64,000 nucleotides of DNA, taken from contig NC_033637.1 of NCBI RefSeq assembly GCF_001540865.1, positions 6,186,508 through 6,250,507 on the forward strand. The letters run 5' to 3'. The stretch is from Ananas comosus. Taxonomy: Eukaryota; Streptophyta; Magnoliopsida; Poales; Bromeliaceae. A model generated the notes under the pieces. The model ran no database searches. It was not told the DNA's origin and saw only the letters and a list, made by a program, of their open reading frames with translations. The position numbers and the translations under genes are program-made. Every line of letters starts with the position of its first letter. The first letter of the stretch is position 1. Positions 1 through 11,706 of this stretch are shown in pieces.

Positions 1-330
1 CGGGCACGTGGAGAGGGGAAGGAATAGAGGCTGGGGCGGCTCCGGCGCTACGCTGAGAAAAAAAAAGGGAGAGGCTGGGAAGAGGTGGCAGATGCTGCTG
101 GAGAAAGCGGGAGAGAGCGGGAAGGGGTGGGAAGAGCAGGAAAGGGAGAGGGAGGAGAAGGCGACGGAGGCTGCTGCTGCGCAGAAGCGGCTGCGGCTAG
201 CAGCTAACGGCTGCGGTTGCGGTTAGCAGCTAGTTTTTTAATATTTTAAATCAAAAGTTTATGAAAATTATCACATCTAGTTCAGATTGCCTTGGCTAGT
301 AACTAAACTTTCGACGTAGTAACTTTTGTT
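1..330. other. GC- and purine-rich leader, then AT-rich repeat
   Basis: Bases 1-240 are purine-rich with high GC (runs of GGGA, GGAG, GAGAA) and end in reiterated GGCTGCGG/AGCAGCTA words. The open frame here encodes only low-complexity E/K/R/G sequence, so I do not call a gene. Bases 240-330 belong to a dispersed repeat whose diverged inverted copy is at about 4090-4240; both contain the words ATCTAGTTTAGATTGCC and CTAGCAGCTA on opposite strands. Confidence 0.4.
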
Positions 331-507
<177 letters not shown>

Positions 508-694
508 CAAAAGGTGGCAATCTAAATTGGGAAACCAATAAAAATGGGCAATCTAATATGATAAGTTGGTTGGTGAGTGAGTTGGGATCCCCCGGGTGTA
601 GCAGGATTGGTAGGTAAAAAGTTAGGTTCCCAATTTTTTAGTTTTTTAGTTATCTTGGTTATCGAACCACGATAACTATCATAAGGTCGGATCA

Positions 695-731
<37 letters not shown>

Positions 732-800
732 TACATATATATATATATATGTACATATATATATATATATGTACATATGTATATATATATGTACGAGGGT
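508..800. repeat. Dispersed repeat followed by (TA)n tract
   Basis: Bases 508-700 contain a repeat with the palindromic word GGGATCCCCCGGG and a further ATCGTGGTT-type inverted motif around 650-685. A related copy lies at about 3895-4060. Bases 694-795 are (TA)n broken by GTAC words, which makes the tract locally palindromic. No gene is visible. Confidence 0.5.
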
Positions 801-1046
801 GAGGGCACGAGGGTAAGAGGCGAGGCGGGCCGTTTTAGCCTCTGCCTCTTCTGCCTTCTTCGGTGAGAGAAAAAAAAAATGAACGAGAGAAAAAAAAAGA
901 GGAGAGACAAAGAGAAGAGAGAAAAAGCAATAAAGGTATTTTGGTTAGTTTGCTAAAAATTCGGACCGAATTTGCAAAGTCGAAAAAGGCGGACCGGTTT
1001 TGCAAAAGCTCAAAACTTGTGGATTTTTTATGCAAATTGGCCTTCA
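800..1046 (+). mobile_element. Terminal fragment of Mutator-like TIR family
   Basis: The words GCTAAAAATTCGGACCG, AGTTTTGCAAAAGCTC-type sequence and ATGCAAATTGGCC at 950-1046 match the right terminal repeat of the complete element at 13025-14397. The purine-rich GAGAGAAAAAA stretch before it matches that element's subterminal region in reverse. No matching left end was found, so this is a truncated copy. Confidence 0.6.
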
Positions 1047-1669
1047 ACGAACAATAATTTTATATTTTTTGAAAAAAAAAAAACATGTGTTTTCAATTTA
1101 GAATACTTTAAGTGGAAAACCACCAAATGAAAACTGAAAATCCTTCGTGCTCTCACTCTCTCTCATCTCTTCATTTCTTTTTTCTGCAAACCAAATACGT
1201 ATGTCTTGAAAACTTTTTATTATATGTTGATCCAAAATACCAACAACAATAATATATTTTCTATTGAAATCACTTTCCTGCTAGAAAGCATTTTCGATAA
1301 TTTTACGTGGAACTAAACACCACTGTAGTGCTGCATTCTAAACATGGGTGTTAGCGAGTCGGGTCATTACGGCCCATTCCACACAACTAGCCCAGCCCAG
1401 AGGAGTAGAGATATCCAAATAAAGACCCTCTTCAACTTTTTTTTTATGGACACCCTTAAATATTTTGATATTTTGGAAGTGAGTGGATTTTTTAGTGTCA
1501 TGTTCATCAATGAGTCCATCAAATTTAATAATTTGAGCTTCTATCAACTTTAGTAGTATTATTTTGTTCCTTTTAGCAACAAATACAATGCAACAATGGT
1601 ATAATTAATGCAACAATGAAACAAATTTAGTGCTTTCAAATTTAGCTATCAAACATTTTAGCTCCTGTT
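1047..1669. other. AT-rich intergenic stretch
   Basis: AT-rich sequence with short homopolymer runs and a few CT-rich words (1150-1180). No gene, terminal repeat or target duplication could be recognised. Confidence 0.4.
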
Positions 1670-1960
1670 TCAGCTTCCGCCGCCGCGACACAGAAATATC
1701 TTCAGGCAGCCGCGGCTGTACGCGTTGGCGGGTTCAGGCCGGGCCCGACCGGGTTTGTCGGCGCAGGAGCCAGTGACGGCACACAAGTCAATGAACCGGT
1801 TCAAAATAAGGCCCAATAATAAAATAGCGTCATGGCACAGCAAAATAGGGCCCAATAATAAAAGGCCCAATAAGGGTAGAAACATGTGGGCCTTAGCCAT
1901 TTTTTTAAAATATCTCTCCCTTTTGTTTTATTTTTTTATTTTAATTTCCCTCTCTCTCTC
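1670..1960. other. Promoter-like GC-rich patch without a gene
   Basis: Bases 1670-1800 are GC-rich. Bases 1808-1875 carry three GGCCCAATAA-type words (GGCCCAATAATAAAA occurs twice), similar to the TCP/site-II-like GGCCCA elements found in plant promoters and also seen upstream of SAHH at 22,760-22,820. No start codon with a credible coding frame follows; it may be a captured or decayed promoter. Confidence 0.35.
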
Positions 1961-2228
1961 TCTCTTAAAAAAGTGTTAGCAATTTATACGACACGAGAGC
2001 GGGTTTGGGTGGAGGGCCGGGTCTTGAGGAGTTGGAAGGAGAGAATTGGGGGGTTGGAGAGTTTGTTAAGAGAGGAGTTACTGCAATTTAAAAATAGAAG
2101 TTCTAATACAATATGCGACCTACAGTATACGCAATTGAAATCTACAATTTTTGTAAGTAAAACTGATCTGATCTCTAAAAATATTATTTTTGTAAACTGT
2201 TCATTTGTTGGTAAAATCATACGTTATC

Positions 2229-2382
2229 TTTGAAGTACATTTATTTTCTAGGTACTTCAAATACTCTAGATCAAGTTTAACGGAGCCGATCGACGATTCG
2301 AAAGTCGCAATATCAAAAACGACCTCAAAGGTATGGAAGGCTCCGCTAACTTCTAGATAGCATAGTAGCTTTCACATATATG

Positions 2383-2420
<38 letters not shown>

Positions 2421-2440
2421 TATATATTATATATAGATAT
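2229..2440. repeat. MITE-like dispersed repeat, partial copy
   Basis: Contains TAGATCAAGTTTAACGGAGC and CGATCGACGATTCG followed by a (TA)n tract. The same words recur, often on the opposite strand, at 3660-3890, 41020-41470 and 42880-43100. This is a multicopy non-coding element; its ends are not clear here. Confidence 0.5.
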
Positions 2441-2442
2441 TA

Positions 2443-2990
2443 CTAGTGTTAGTGACCGCGCGATTGCAGCGGAAAAAATTATTTTAATAAAAATTTACAA
2501 ATTAATATAATAAATATGATGTAAAGAACTGAAAAAAAATAGCTAACTAATTATTAGACTCAATAATATAAAAAACACGATTAAAAAATCATTTTAAAAA
2601 TGAATCACAACTCAACAAAATATATAAAAGACAACCAAAAAAAAAGTTAAGAAGAAATTCTTATGAGTAAGAAAATTGATTACTAATATTATAAAAAAGA
2701 TGTTTGAAAATATTGAAGTGAAAAGAACAATATTAAAAAGCACACTGAAAAGATTTTAATTGGCAATTAACAAATCAATTAAACATGTATTCATCCCTAC
2801 GATTCTTTTTTGATCGCAATATCAGATTTTTTTTTAAAAAATCATAATGAGAGGACCAGAGCTTATATATATATACTATAGTACTATATTATAATATATA
2901 TATATATGATATATACAACACACACGCGACATCGACACGATATTTTAATTATTATATAATACATTATGATAATAATCCAATATTATCAAT
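2443..2990 (-). mobile_element. Helitron-like 3' end, degraded
   Basis: ACTAGTGTTAGTGACCGCGCG at the left edge, followed by ATTGCAGCGG, resembles the reverse complement of the Helitron-type 3' terminus (hairpin then CTAG) seen at 58201 and 59504. The AT-rich interior to about 2990 has no recognisable 5' end, so the extent is uncertain. Confidence 0.35.
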
Positions 2991-3392
2991 GTCACATTAG
3001 TGTCGGTTTGTATTTAAGAGAAAAAATATAGAAACCAACAATAAAATCAACAATAAAAAACCCCTTGAATAAGATTCTCAAAAAAGGGAGAAAAAATCCC
3101 TATAATAATATTGGGAAAAATATTTTAAACATTCAAGACAAAAAAGAATCATCTCTCTGAAACAAAAGGAAATTTTCAAGAAGTTAGAACGAATTAAAAA
3201 AAACATAAAATGTGCCAAAAATAAAAAAAAAAAACACCCAAAAATGCTTTCCTAAGCTCCAAGCGAACAACAAATTAAATGTGAAAAACGAAAAAAGAAA
3301 CTACTGCTAGAGGTAGAGCTATAAGGAATCGAACCATCTATTCTATTGCGCTCTCAATTCAACAGGTGGAAGGTCAATAACCCTACAAAATT
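2991..3392. other. AT-rich intergenic stretch
   Basis: Low-complexity A-rich DNA with many AAAAA runs. Nothing recognisable as a gene or a complete repeat. Confidence 0.4.
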
Positions 3393-3406
3393 TTGTTGAA
3401 GTACAT

Positions 3407-3615
3407 GCATTCAATTGTGGTTTATTGGGAGATGAGGAGGAAACGGTTTTGGAAGATGAGGGGTTTTGGAGGTTGGGAGATGAGAGGGAATAGTTTTGGT
3501 GCAATTATTGGCATTCAATTGTGGTTTTATTGGGAGATGAGGAGGGAATGGTTTTGGAAGATGAGAGGTTTTGGAGATTGGGAGATGAAAAGGAGGAGTT
3601 TTGAAAGAAGAAGGT
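3407..3615. repeat. Two-copy tandem repeat, period 104 bp
   Basis: GCATTCAATTGTGG occurs at 3407 and again at 3511, each followed by GGGAGATGAGGAGG and TTTTGGAAGATGAG. Inside each unit the word TTTTGGA..GGGAGATGA repeats, so a shorter sub-repeat exists. The open frames across it are purely repeat-derived. Confidence 0.7.
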
Positions 3616-3659
3616 AATGCCATGTCAGCAAGATATTGGAGATTCATAGATATATATAT

Positions 3660-4436
3660 ATATATAGCAGGGCTGCTGTGCTCTCAGGAGCATAGAGGCC
3701 TCCGTGCTCCTGAGCCGTTTTCGATGATGGAGTTTCCGAATCGACGATCGGCTCCGTTAAACTTGATCTAACATATTTGAAGTTTCTAGAAAATAATTTT
3801 TACGATTTTTCGATATCATTTACCTAGCAATCGAAAGGATTCAAAATGTTCAAAAATTAGGAATCTATTTTTTAAGATCCCAGCCCTACTATAATCAGCC
3901 AATCTCAACTTATCAGGGGGATCCTATCTCACTAGGGGTGACCCAATATCATAAATTAGGTTACCAATCTTTATTATTTTTCTCAACTAGGTTTCCGATT
4001 TTTTAACTATCGTTGTTATCATAAAACGATGATTATCATCGGGTCAGGTTTAGATATATATATATCTCATTCCGACGACACGAGAGTCCTCATGCCTCCG
4101 GAGACGCTAGAACTCGGCAAAAGCTACTACCTTAAAAGTTTAGCTGCTAGCCGAGGCAATCTAAACTAGATCGCGTAAACTTCAAAAATTTTTTATTAAA
4201 AACGCTAAAAAGCTATAGTAAATGGATCACTAGCTTTACTAAGTTTTAGATATTAAAAATTACCAACTATAGACAGTAAAAGTTCAAATAGCCACATCTT
4301 CATAAGTTTAGTCTATTTTAAAACTATGTTTTAAAAAATATGATAGATGTTATTCTAGTTATAAAGACTAGCTTTTAAAATCACAATATAGTGGTGAAAA
4401 ATATCTTAAAAATAAAAGTCGGCAATTTTTAATAAC
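3660..4436. repeat. Dispersed repeats abutting the assembly gap
   Basis: Bases 3660-3890 are a copy of the MITE-like family also at 2229 and 41020 (GATCGGCTCCGTTAAACTTG). Bases 3895-4240 are a diverged copy of the 240-690 repeat, with the 4090-4240 part in inverted orientation. The rest to 4436 is AT-rich and runs into the N gap. Confidence 0.5.
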
Positions 4437-4871
4437 NNNNNNNNNNNNNNNNNNNNNNNNNNNNNNNNNNNNNNNNNNNNNNNNNNNNNNNNNNNNNNNN
4501 NNNNNNNNNNNNNNNNNNNNNNNNNNNNNNNNNNNNNNNNNNNNNNNNNNNNNNNNNNNNNNNNNNNNNNNNNNNNNNNNNNNNNNNNNNNNNNNNNNNN
4601 NNNNNNNNNNNNNNNNNNNNNNNNNNNNNNNNNNNNNNNNNNNNNNNNNNNNNNNNNNNNNNNNNNNNNNNNNNNNNNNNNNNNNNNNNNNNNNNNNNNN
4701 NNNNNNNNNNNNNNNNNNNNNNNNNNNNNNNNNNNNNNNNNNNNNNNNNNNNNNNNNNNNNNNNNNNNNNNNNNNNNNNNNNNNNNNNNNNNNNNNNNNN
4801 NNNNNNNNNNNNNNNNNNNNNNNNNNNNNNNNNNNNNNNNNNNNNNNNNNNNNNNNNNNNNNNNNNNNNNN
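4437..4871. other. Assembly gap (435 N)
   Basis: All bases are N. Any frame drawn across it is meaningless. Confidence 0.99.
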
Positions 4872-5335
4872 TTTCATTATACTAGATGTGGCGTAGGATA
4901 AACCATGCTTTTATTTATTTTATAAAAAATAACATGAAAAGATAACTTATATTATAAAAAACATTAAGATTTACCTCACAATTTGGTTTCCCTGATATAT
5001 TTTAAATAATATACATTTAATAATACACGTTGGTTAAAATATATACAACGTCGTACTAGAATGAGAAACAATATCTTTTCATGCTTTTTAATCCCAGTGG
5101 CCCTAGAAAATATGAACCGGTTCTTTGATGGCATGGTGAACCGGGTCTAGTTAATAATTTTTCTTCCTATTAATGGGGGAAAAGTTTTCACCTCATTTAG
5201 ATCTAAGATAAAATGCTGTATTTGGTGCACTGACCTGGTCGACCTCATGGACCGGGACAGGGGCATGTTAAATTGATGGTGCAGGTAGTTGTTGATTGTA
5301 TGAGGAGAATGCTAATTCTAAAGCATATCACTTGA
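4872..5335. other. AT-rich intergenic stretch
   Basis: AT-rich, with isolated GC-richer words (ACCGGGTC, GACCTGGTCGACC). No gene or complete repeat recognised. Confidence 0.4.
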
Positions 5336-5339
5336 GTTC

Positions 5340-6720
5340 GTTATTGACTTGGTTCTCGGAACGTAATGTCGGCCGTGCGGGACCGGCACGGCCCATATTT
5401 TTCCGGCCATTTCGGGCCAAGGGTCTGCCCGGCCCGATCCGGTTATTAATCCAGGTCGAATCGTGCCGGCCTGTTTAGCCAGAGTAGGAGGCCCGGGCAG
5501 GCCAGTCGTGCCGGGCCGGGCAGGGCTTCGTGCCAACCCAGATTTTTTCAAAAAATTTCTTCCCCCAATTTTTTCTTCAGAATTTCTTTTGCAGAAAAAG
5601 TGATAATTTTTTTAAAATTATAAATTTGACTTATAGTTTTTACTTTACACAATTATACCCAACTTTTGAAAAACTCTTTTATTAAATATTTTTAATAATT
5701 TTTTATTATTTGAAGAGAAATTGATATTTAAAAAAATAATTACAAAAATTAGATAAAGTTTGTATTAATCATATTACATAAAGTTTGTATCTTTTAATTT
5801 TTTTTTAAAAAAAAGAGTTTAAATTATAACTTTTTGACTTATAGTTTTTAATTTACACAATTATACTCAACCTTCTTAAAACTTATTTAAAAATTTTATA
5901 AATTTAAAAAATCACAATAAATTCAACTTTTTAATGTAAAATTAATATTAGTTTTTTTTATAATTTTTTATTATTTGAAGAGAAATTGATATTTGAAAAA
6001 ATATACCAAAAAATATATAAAATTTAAATTAATCATATTATATAATTACATTAGAGAAAAGTACAAAATTTAAAAAATCAAAAATATATTTAAAATAAAA
6101 TGATATTGTTTATACAACCAATTAGCAAGCAATAGAGAAGAAAATCAGACATAATTTTTTTCATCATTACATCATTTTTTCACTTAAAAAAAAAAAACAC
6201 CTACTAAAGAGTGGTACTAAATAAAAAAGAAGAGGCGTAACGACTAATAGTTTGTTGTGATGAATTTGAATGTCTGCAGTAGTATTTATAGACATAAAAA
6301 ATATTTTTTAAAAAATATAAGAATATTTTTAGTTTTTGACCAAAACGCTATCTCTAACCGTCAAATTTTTGAATGTTAGTGAGGGCATTATGATCATTTT
6401 GATTAAAAAAAAAATCTTTTTAAATTTTTTAACCCATTTTTAAAAAAACAATAATACTAAAATATTCTTTCAGAAAAAATAAGAATAAAAAAGCATCCAA
6501 GGTCCAACCCAACGGCTATTAAGTCATTGGGCCCACTGTCCAAGGGTCTACTCTTGGACACTGCCATGCCGGGCTGCAGGCCGACCCTTTTGCCCGACAC
6601 GGCCCAGACCTGATACAGGCCGTGCTGTGCAGGGCCTACGGGCCGCAAAACCTCGGAGCAGCACGGTCCGTAGAGTCGGGCCGGGCCGGCCCTCACGGCT
6701 GCCTGCAACCACAATTAGTC
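5340..6720. mobile_element. hAT-like non-autonomous element (probable)
   Basis: Two GC-rich blocks, 5368-5535 and 6560-6705, are full of CGGGCCGG, GGCACGGCCC and GTGCCGG words in opposite orientations and enclose an AT-rich core. GC-rich subterminal arrays of this kind are typical of some plant hAT-type elements. The outer edges GGCCGTGCGGGACCGGC and the reverse complement of GCCGGCCCTCACGGCT align as imperfect terminal repeats. The core has an internal duplication (TTACACAATTATACCCAAC at about 5645 and a near copy at about 5854). I could not find an 8-bp target duplication, so the class is uncertain. Confidence 0.4.
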
Positions 6721-6724
6721 ATCT

Positions 6725-7225
6725 AGAATAAGGGGCATTTTTTGCATTTAACCCTCTCAAAATATTTTTTTTTTACAAATAGCCCTATCAAATTCATAAT
6801 TGCAAATTTGGCCCTATCCCCGCCACACGGGCGCCACATCAGCGCCACGGTGAATCATTCACCATGTTCAAACACGATGAATGATTCACCGTATTCCATA
6901 CCTATATTCCCCCCTTTTTATTTTTCTTATATTTTTTTGCAATACATATATACTATATTTTTCCCGTTCAAACACGATGAACTACATACCTATATTCCTC
7001 TCCCTCCCCTTTTTTATTTTCCTTATATTTTTTCACAATACATATATATTATATTTTTCCCAAATACGGTGACACGGTGAATGGTTCACCGTGTTCAACT
7101 TAATATACAGTCCCACTCGTGGCGCTGATGTAACGCCTGCGTGGCAGGATTAGAGTCATTTTTGTAAATATAAATTTGCTGGAGCTATTTTTAAAATAAA
7201 TTTTTTTCAGAGGCCAAATGCTGAA
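6725..7225. mobile_element. Foldback element with GGTGAATGATTCACC palindromes
   Basis: Outer sequences GGGCATTTTTTGCATTTAACC and AGAGGCCAAATGC are inverted relative to each other. Inside are CACGGTGAATCATTCACC-type palindromes, and GGCGCCACATCAGCGCC is mirrored by GGCGCTGATGTAACGCC. The element is related to 34077-34572. The core is duplicated (TTCAAACACGATGAA twice). No coding capacity. Confidence 0.6.
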
Positions 7226-7246
7226 TTGTTACACCTTGGACCTTAA

Positions 7247-7679
7247 GCCACCGTTTGGTTGGGGGTTAAGGGGTGGAATAACCCCTTAACCCCCAATTTA
7301 TACCCAAACACCACTCTTAAGGGGTGGGGTTAGTAAACCCCACCCCAAACCGGGTTAGTGGGGTTTACTAACCCCACTCCCCCTCCCAACTTTAACCTTG
7401 CACGCATCCCGAGCCCTCACCTTTTTCTTCTTTATCAATCATTAACCCCACTCCCCCTCCCAATTTTAACCCCGCACGTATCCCGAGCCCTCACCTTTTT
7501 CTTCTTTATCAATCATTATCTTCTTATCCCACCTACTCCAACCAAACACTTTTTTTCACTATTCTAGACTAACTCCAACCTCCAACCAAACACAAAAAAA
7601 GTTTAACACCATTTTAACCCTGAACTTAACCCTATTCCTGGAATAGCTATTTTTTCTTAACCCCGAACCAAACGGTAGC
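7247..7679. mobile_element. Tourist-like MITE (PIF/Harbinger type), TSD TAA
   Basis: The left end GCCACCGTTTGGTTGGGGG and the reverse complement of the right end, GCTACCGTTTGGTTCGGGG, match at 17 of 19 positions and continue with GTTAAG. The element is flanked by TAA at 7244-7246 and 7680-7682, the three-base duplication expected for PIF/Harbinger elements. Internal sequence repeats ACCCCACTCCCCCTCCCAA about 70 bases apart. 433 bp, non-coding. Confidence 0.85.
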
Positions 7680-7682
7680 TAA

Positions 7683-8140
7683 ACAGTTACCTATTTTTGA
7701 CTTCGGTGCCTGAACCTTTATCCTCGCTATTAAGTCTTTAATTTTTATATATTTTATTGCGATTAGATGCGATTAGATTCCAATCATCAGAATTTTTATT
7801 GTTGCGCCAACTTTTTAAAACTTTTTTAAGTTTCTAGAAGAGTTTGCTGACACCTCCCGCTCGGTGCCTGGATTGGATTTGTCGGAAATCGACGGTGCAA
7901 TTTAATCATAAAGTTGAGGAATCTGATTGCCGGTACTGATGGTACAACTTAGCCATGACTAAAACCCACCCTTGGAATTGTGCAAAATGAATAATCCCTG
8001 TGAGCAGCAGCCGTAGCCTCAGAAGTAGCAAATTCATAAGGTTGTGCAATCACCATGCTAAGAAATAATAAACAATTTTGAAGTTCAAAATTTTCAATCC
8101 AAATGCAATGCTAATCATGAAGTATCAAACACCATCACTC
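7683..8140. other. Intergenic, downstream of SHMT
   Basis: Mixed-composition DNA between the MITE and the SHMT 3' untranslated region. Nothing recognisable. Confidence 0.35.
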
Positions 8141-8143
8141 GAC

Positions 8144-8149
8144 TTTATT
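8144..8149 (-). terminator. Candidate SHMT polyadenylation signal AATAAA
   Basis: On the minus strand the hexamer AATAAA lies 206 bases after the SHMT stop codon, a normal distance for a plant 3' untranslated region. Its use is inferred. Confidence 0.45.
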
Positions 8150-8354
8150 GCCCAGGAAAACAACTATGGCATCGGATTACATCTCATTTGATGATGCAGC
8201 GTTTGTTATCTTATCGATAGAATAATCTTAAAGAAGCTCGAAAAAAAAGGATAGATTTTGAGATACGAATCGGAAGAACACAGAAGGAGAGACCTAAAAG
8301 AAACAACCAAAACCAAAGGGGCATTTTTTTTTTTTCCCTTTTTTTCGTCTTTGT

Positions 8355-11300
8355 CTAATCCTTGTACTTCATCTCGGACATTTGGAACCCGGGCATGTCG
8401 AAGGAGGCCGAGAACTTCTCGACCGCGGCCTTGAGGTCCTCGATCTGCTTGTTGTTTGCGAGGCCCTTGTTGAAGTCCTTGAGGAGCTTCCCGTGCTCCT
8501 TCTGGATGCTCAGGCATAACGTCACCGCCTGGTGCAGGAACTCCGCGATCTGCTCAAAGTCCTTCTCCACCAATCCCCGAGATGTCATCGCCGGAGCGCC
8601 TAGAAAATACACAAACAGCAGTTTCGAGTATTTACTACCGAGAATTCTACGGAGAGCGAGTTGAGTGCTGCTTTAAGGGGCAGGTATTTCTTTTTTATGC
8701 CAGCGATTTTAGGGTTATTCAGAGTGTAGAACAGAGCTTGCCTTGCCCTTAACTGCTCCCATTTATTGAAAGGGAGCGATGCGAGATCTGCAGTATAAAT
8801 GAAGAAGCATGGCCACGTAGAGTGCATTGGTGCACACAACATATATCACCATTCACACATGATGTGTCGGCAGGTCAATGGGCCAGAATTTGGGGCTCAC
8901 ACATTCGAGGTAGCATAAAAGAGCACCCCATAAATACAAGATTTATGCAAGATATAGTAAGTTTTAAACAGGTTTACGGATTGGTTATTAATGCTAAGTT
9001 AGCTTTGGCTCCTGTAACGCTCGGCTATGGCAGTAAGCCACAATGAGCTTTTAGGTCCCAAATGGAAAATCTATATTTGAAGTTTTTGCATCGAAGTATA
9101 GGTTAGGAGGGTTGGTTCTTCTCAAACAGTTCTACCAAAGAAGCATTTACAACAAAAAAAAAAAAAATGCTTGATATATATATATATATATATTTTAACC
9201 TGTTTTGTGCAGAGTAACCGAACCAACAGTGAAAGTATACTACTTCAACACTCGACTTTGACCAAATAACTTATTAGTAGAGAAGATTACTTCTTTCTGA
9301 TAGTGAATATCGATTCACAACTTAATGCAAAACTCAACACTCTCACTATGAAAAGATAAGAACTCATGATGAAGAACGAATAGAGGACAATGAACAATCG
9401 ATAGAAACATACAGTATCCCATAAAAATGGCAGAAGGGTAATAAGTTCTCACCAATCCGAACTCCACCAGGAGCCAACGCGCTGCTGTCCCCAAAGACAG
9501 CATTCTTGTTCACTGTGATATTGCACAGATCGCAAAGCTTCTCAACCTTATTCCCTGCAAAGTTTTCCATAACGACTGTAAGATAAATTGCCATTCGTCA
9601 AATAAAAAACAAGCTGAAAAAGAAAAGGCACAATTTACAATACCAGTCAAGCCGAGGGGCCGGAGATCCCAGAGCACAAGGTGGTTCTCAGTCCCACCAG
9701 TGACCAATTTGTACCCCTTGTTCATCAGATAGTTTCCTAGGGCAACAGCATTGGCCTTCACCTGCTTAGCATAGGCCTTGAAACCAGGGGTCGTGGCCTG
9801 TTTCAGGGCCACGGCGAGGGCGGCAATCTGGTGATTGTGAGGGCCACCTTGGAGCGATGGGAAGACTGTGAAGTTGATCTTATCTTCGTAGTCGTACACA
9901 GCATCCTCGGGCTGGCCCTTCTTGGGAGGCTTGGGGCCCTTTCTGTAGAAGATCATGCCGGACCTCGGTCCACGAAGACTCTTGTGGGTCGTGGTCGTTA
10001 CCACATCGCAGTACTCGAAAGGATTTGCAGCTTCCTGATGAGCCAATAATAGAGGAGAATTACGAAGGAATTCTAAAAGGCATACAAGAGAAGAATTGAC
10101 AAATTACGCGGAACTACACACAACAATGATACATCTAACAAGCTTTAGAGAACCACGCAGATCTAAACTACTCTAAATTGTTTCTCATATGCATGAATCC
10201 AACAAATGGAGCCCGAGAGTCCACAAGGTGCAAACATGCAAGATCTCCTTTCCACCATAACTTATCAAACAAAATTCAAACAATGTAAAATACATTAAGT
10301 GAGAAAACATTAAATATCAGTGTATATAATATATAAAGATCATTGCTTTGTAAGATCCACAGAGCATCAAAGAAACCCATGGATCTACTAATAACAATTG
10401 GAGATCAAATTGCTCTAATCCCTAGAGGACCGATAAGGATCTCAGAAAATGTTCAATTTATATGAATGTAATCAATTCAATACAAATTCAGCATAAATTG
10501 AAGAAAACCTAACTGCTGAGATTGAATGCATCATCACCACTATCCACAGATCTATGCAGACGAAAATAAATTAAAAACACGCAGATCTAAAAATTACTAA
10601 AAGCAATCCAAGCAATCCAAAAATTCCCAACACCCAGTTATAAAAATCCCATCTTTTCACAAAAACAGATCTTGAAACCGATCAAAACCCCAGTATCCGG
10701 ATCCCAAATCACCGTTACCTCACATTACCACCATCACAACAACATCAACAAAGATAAAAGGAGAACACGTCTTATAAGGTAGAGGGCCAACACCTGAGCG
10801 GCGACGAGGCCGCTGATGTGCGCCATGTCGCAGAGGAGCATGGCGCCGCACTTGTCGGCGATGGATCTGAACCTGGCGTAGTCCCAGTCCCTCGGGTACG
10901 CGCTCCCGCCGCAGATGATGAGCTTGGGGCGGAAATCGAGCGCCTTCTCCTCGAGCTTGTCGTAGTCGATGTAACCCGTCGCGGCGCTCACCTTATAGGG
11001 CAAGCTCTCGAAGTAGATGGAGGTGGCCGAGATCTTCTTCCCCCCGGCGGTGTAGTAGCCGTGGGTGAGGTGGCCCCCCGAGGGGAGATCGAGCCCCATG
11101 ATGCGATCGTGGGGGTTGAGGAGCGCGGTGTACGCGGCGAAGTTGGCGGGGCTCCCGGAGTAGGGTTGGACGTTGACGCCCCAGAGCGCGGGGTCGAGGC
11201 GGAACGCTTCGAGCGCGCGGGCGCGGCAGAGCTCCTCGATCTGGTCGATGAACTCGTTGCCGCCGTAGTAGCGGTTCCCGGGCATGCCCTCGGAGTACTT

Positions 11301-11471
11301 GTTGGTGAGTGCGCTCCCGAGGGCCTCGATCACGGCGAAGGAGGTGAAGTTCTCGGAGGCGATGAGCTCGATCCCGTGGCTCTGCCGCCGCTTCTCGCGC
11401 TCGATGAGGTCGTGGACCTCGGGGTCGACGGAGCTGAGCGGCGCGAGCCCCCAGTCGGCAACGGCGTCCAT
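8355..11471 (-). CDS. SHMT: Serine hydroxymethyltransferase, cytosolic type
   Basis: Interconverts serine plus tetrahydrofolate and glycine plus 5,10-methylene-tetrahydrofolate, feeding the one-carbon pool; needs pyridoxal phosphate. Coding exons (minus strand): 11471-10794, 10034-9644, 9554-9453, 8599-8355; all introns are GT..AG and the joined frame gives 471 aa, the usual length of plant cytosolic SHMT. The protein opens MDAVADWG, runs through [10 protein letters not shown] and [11 protein letters not shown], and carries the PLP-lysine motif [13 protein letters not shown] (K244 by my count); it ends MSEMKYKD. High similarity to the Arabidopsis SHM4/SHM5 type and the lack of a needed transit peptide argue for the cytosol. 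The start is chosen at 11471 (GCCATGG context) because a TATA box lies only 150 bases upstream. The 5' exon is far more GC-rich than the 3' exons. Family identity is near certain; paralog assignment is inferred. Confidence 0.96.
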
Positions 11472-11620
11472 GGCGGCGGCGGCGGCGGCAGCGGCGGCGG
11501 TGGCGGCGGCGGAGGGGCCGATGAGGCGACCGCGGCGGAGGAGGGGGAGGAGAGGAGGAGGAGGAGGAGGAGGGAGGAGGTGGAGGCGCAGGGAATGGTG
11601 GGGATGGGGAAGAGGAAGGG

Positions 11621-11630
11621 GATTTATAGG
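11621..11630 (-). promoter_or_regulatory. SHMT: SHMT TATA box CCTATAAATC
   Basis: On the minus strand CCTATAAATC lies 150 bases upstream of the chosen start codon, placing transcription start near 11,590-11,600 and leaving a pyrimidine-rich leader of about 120 bases. An in-frame ATG further upstream (11663) falls before this box and so should not be in the main transcript. A (CT)n tract (sense strand) lies at 11679-11706. Confidence 0.65.
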
Positions 11631-11675
11631 CGAGGGGGTGGGGGTGAGGAGTCGAGTCCACATGATGCGGTTGTT

Positions 11676-11706
<31 letters not shown>

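Noticed and set aside
1886..2233. A 115-codon plus-strand frame
   Set aside because: AT-rich, low-complexity start and no recognisable domain; it ends in a dispersed repeat.
4368..4877. A 169-codon frame on the minus strand
   Set aside because: It consists almost entirely of N.
11471..11663. 64-residue N-terminal extension of SHMT as the main start
   Set aside because: The TATA box at 11621-11630 lies downstream of that ATG and the 471-aa form matches the family length; kept only as a finding.
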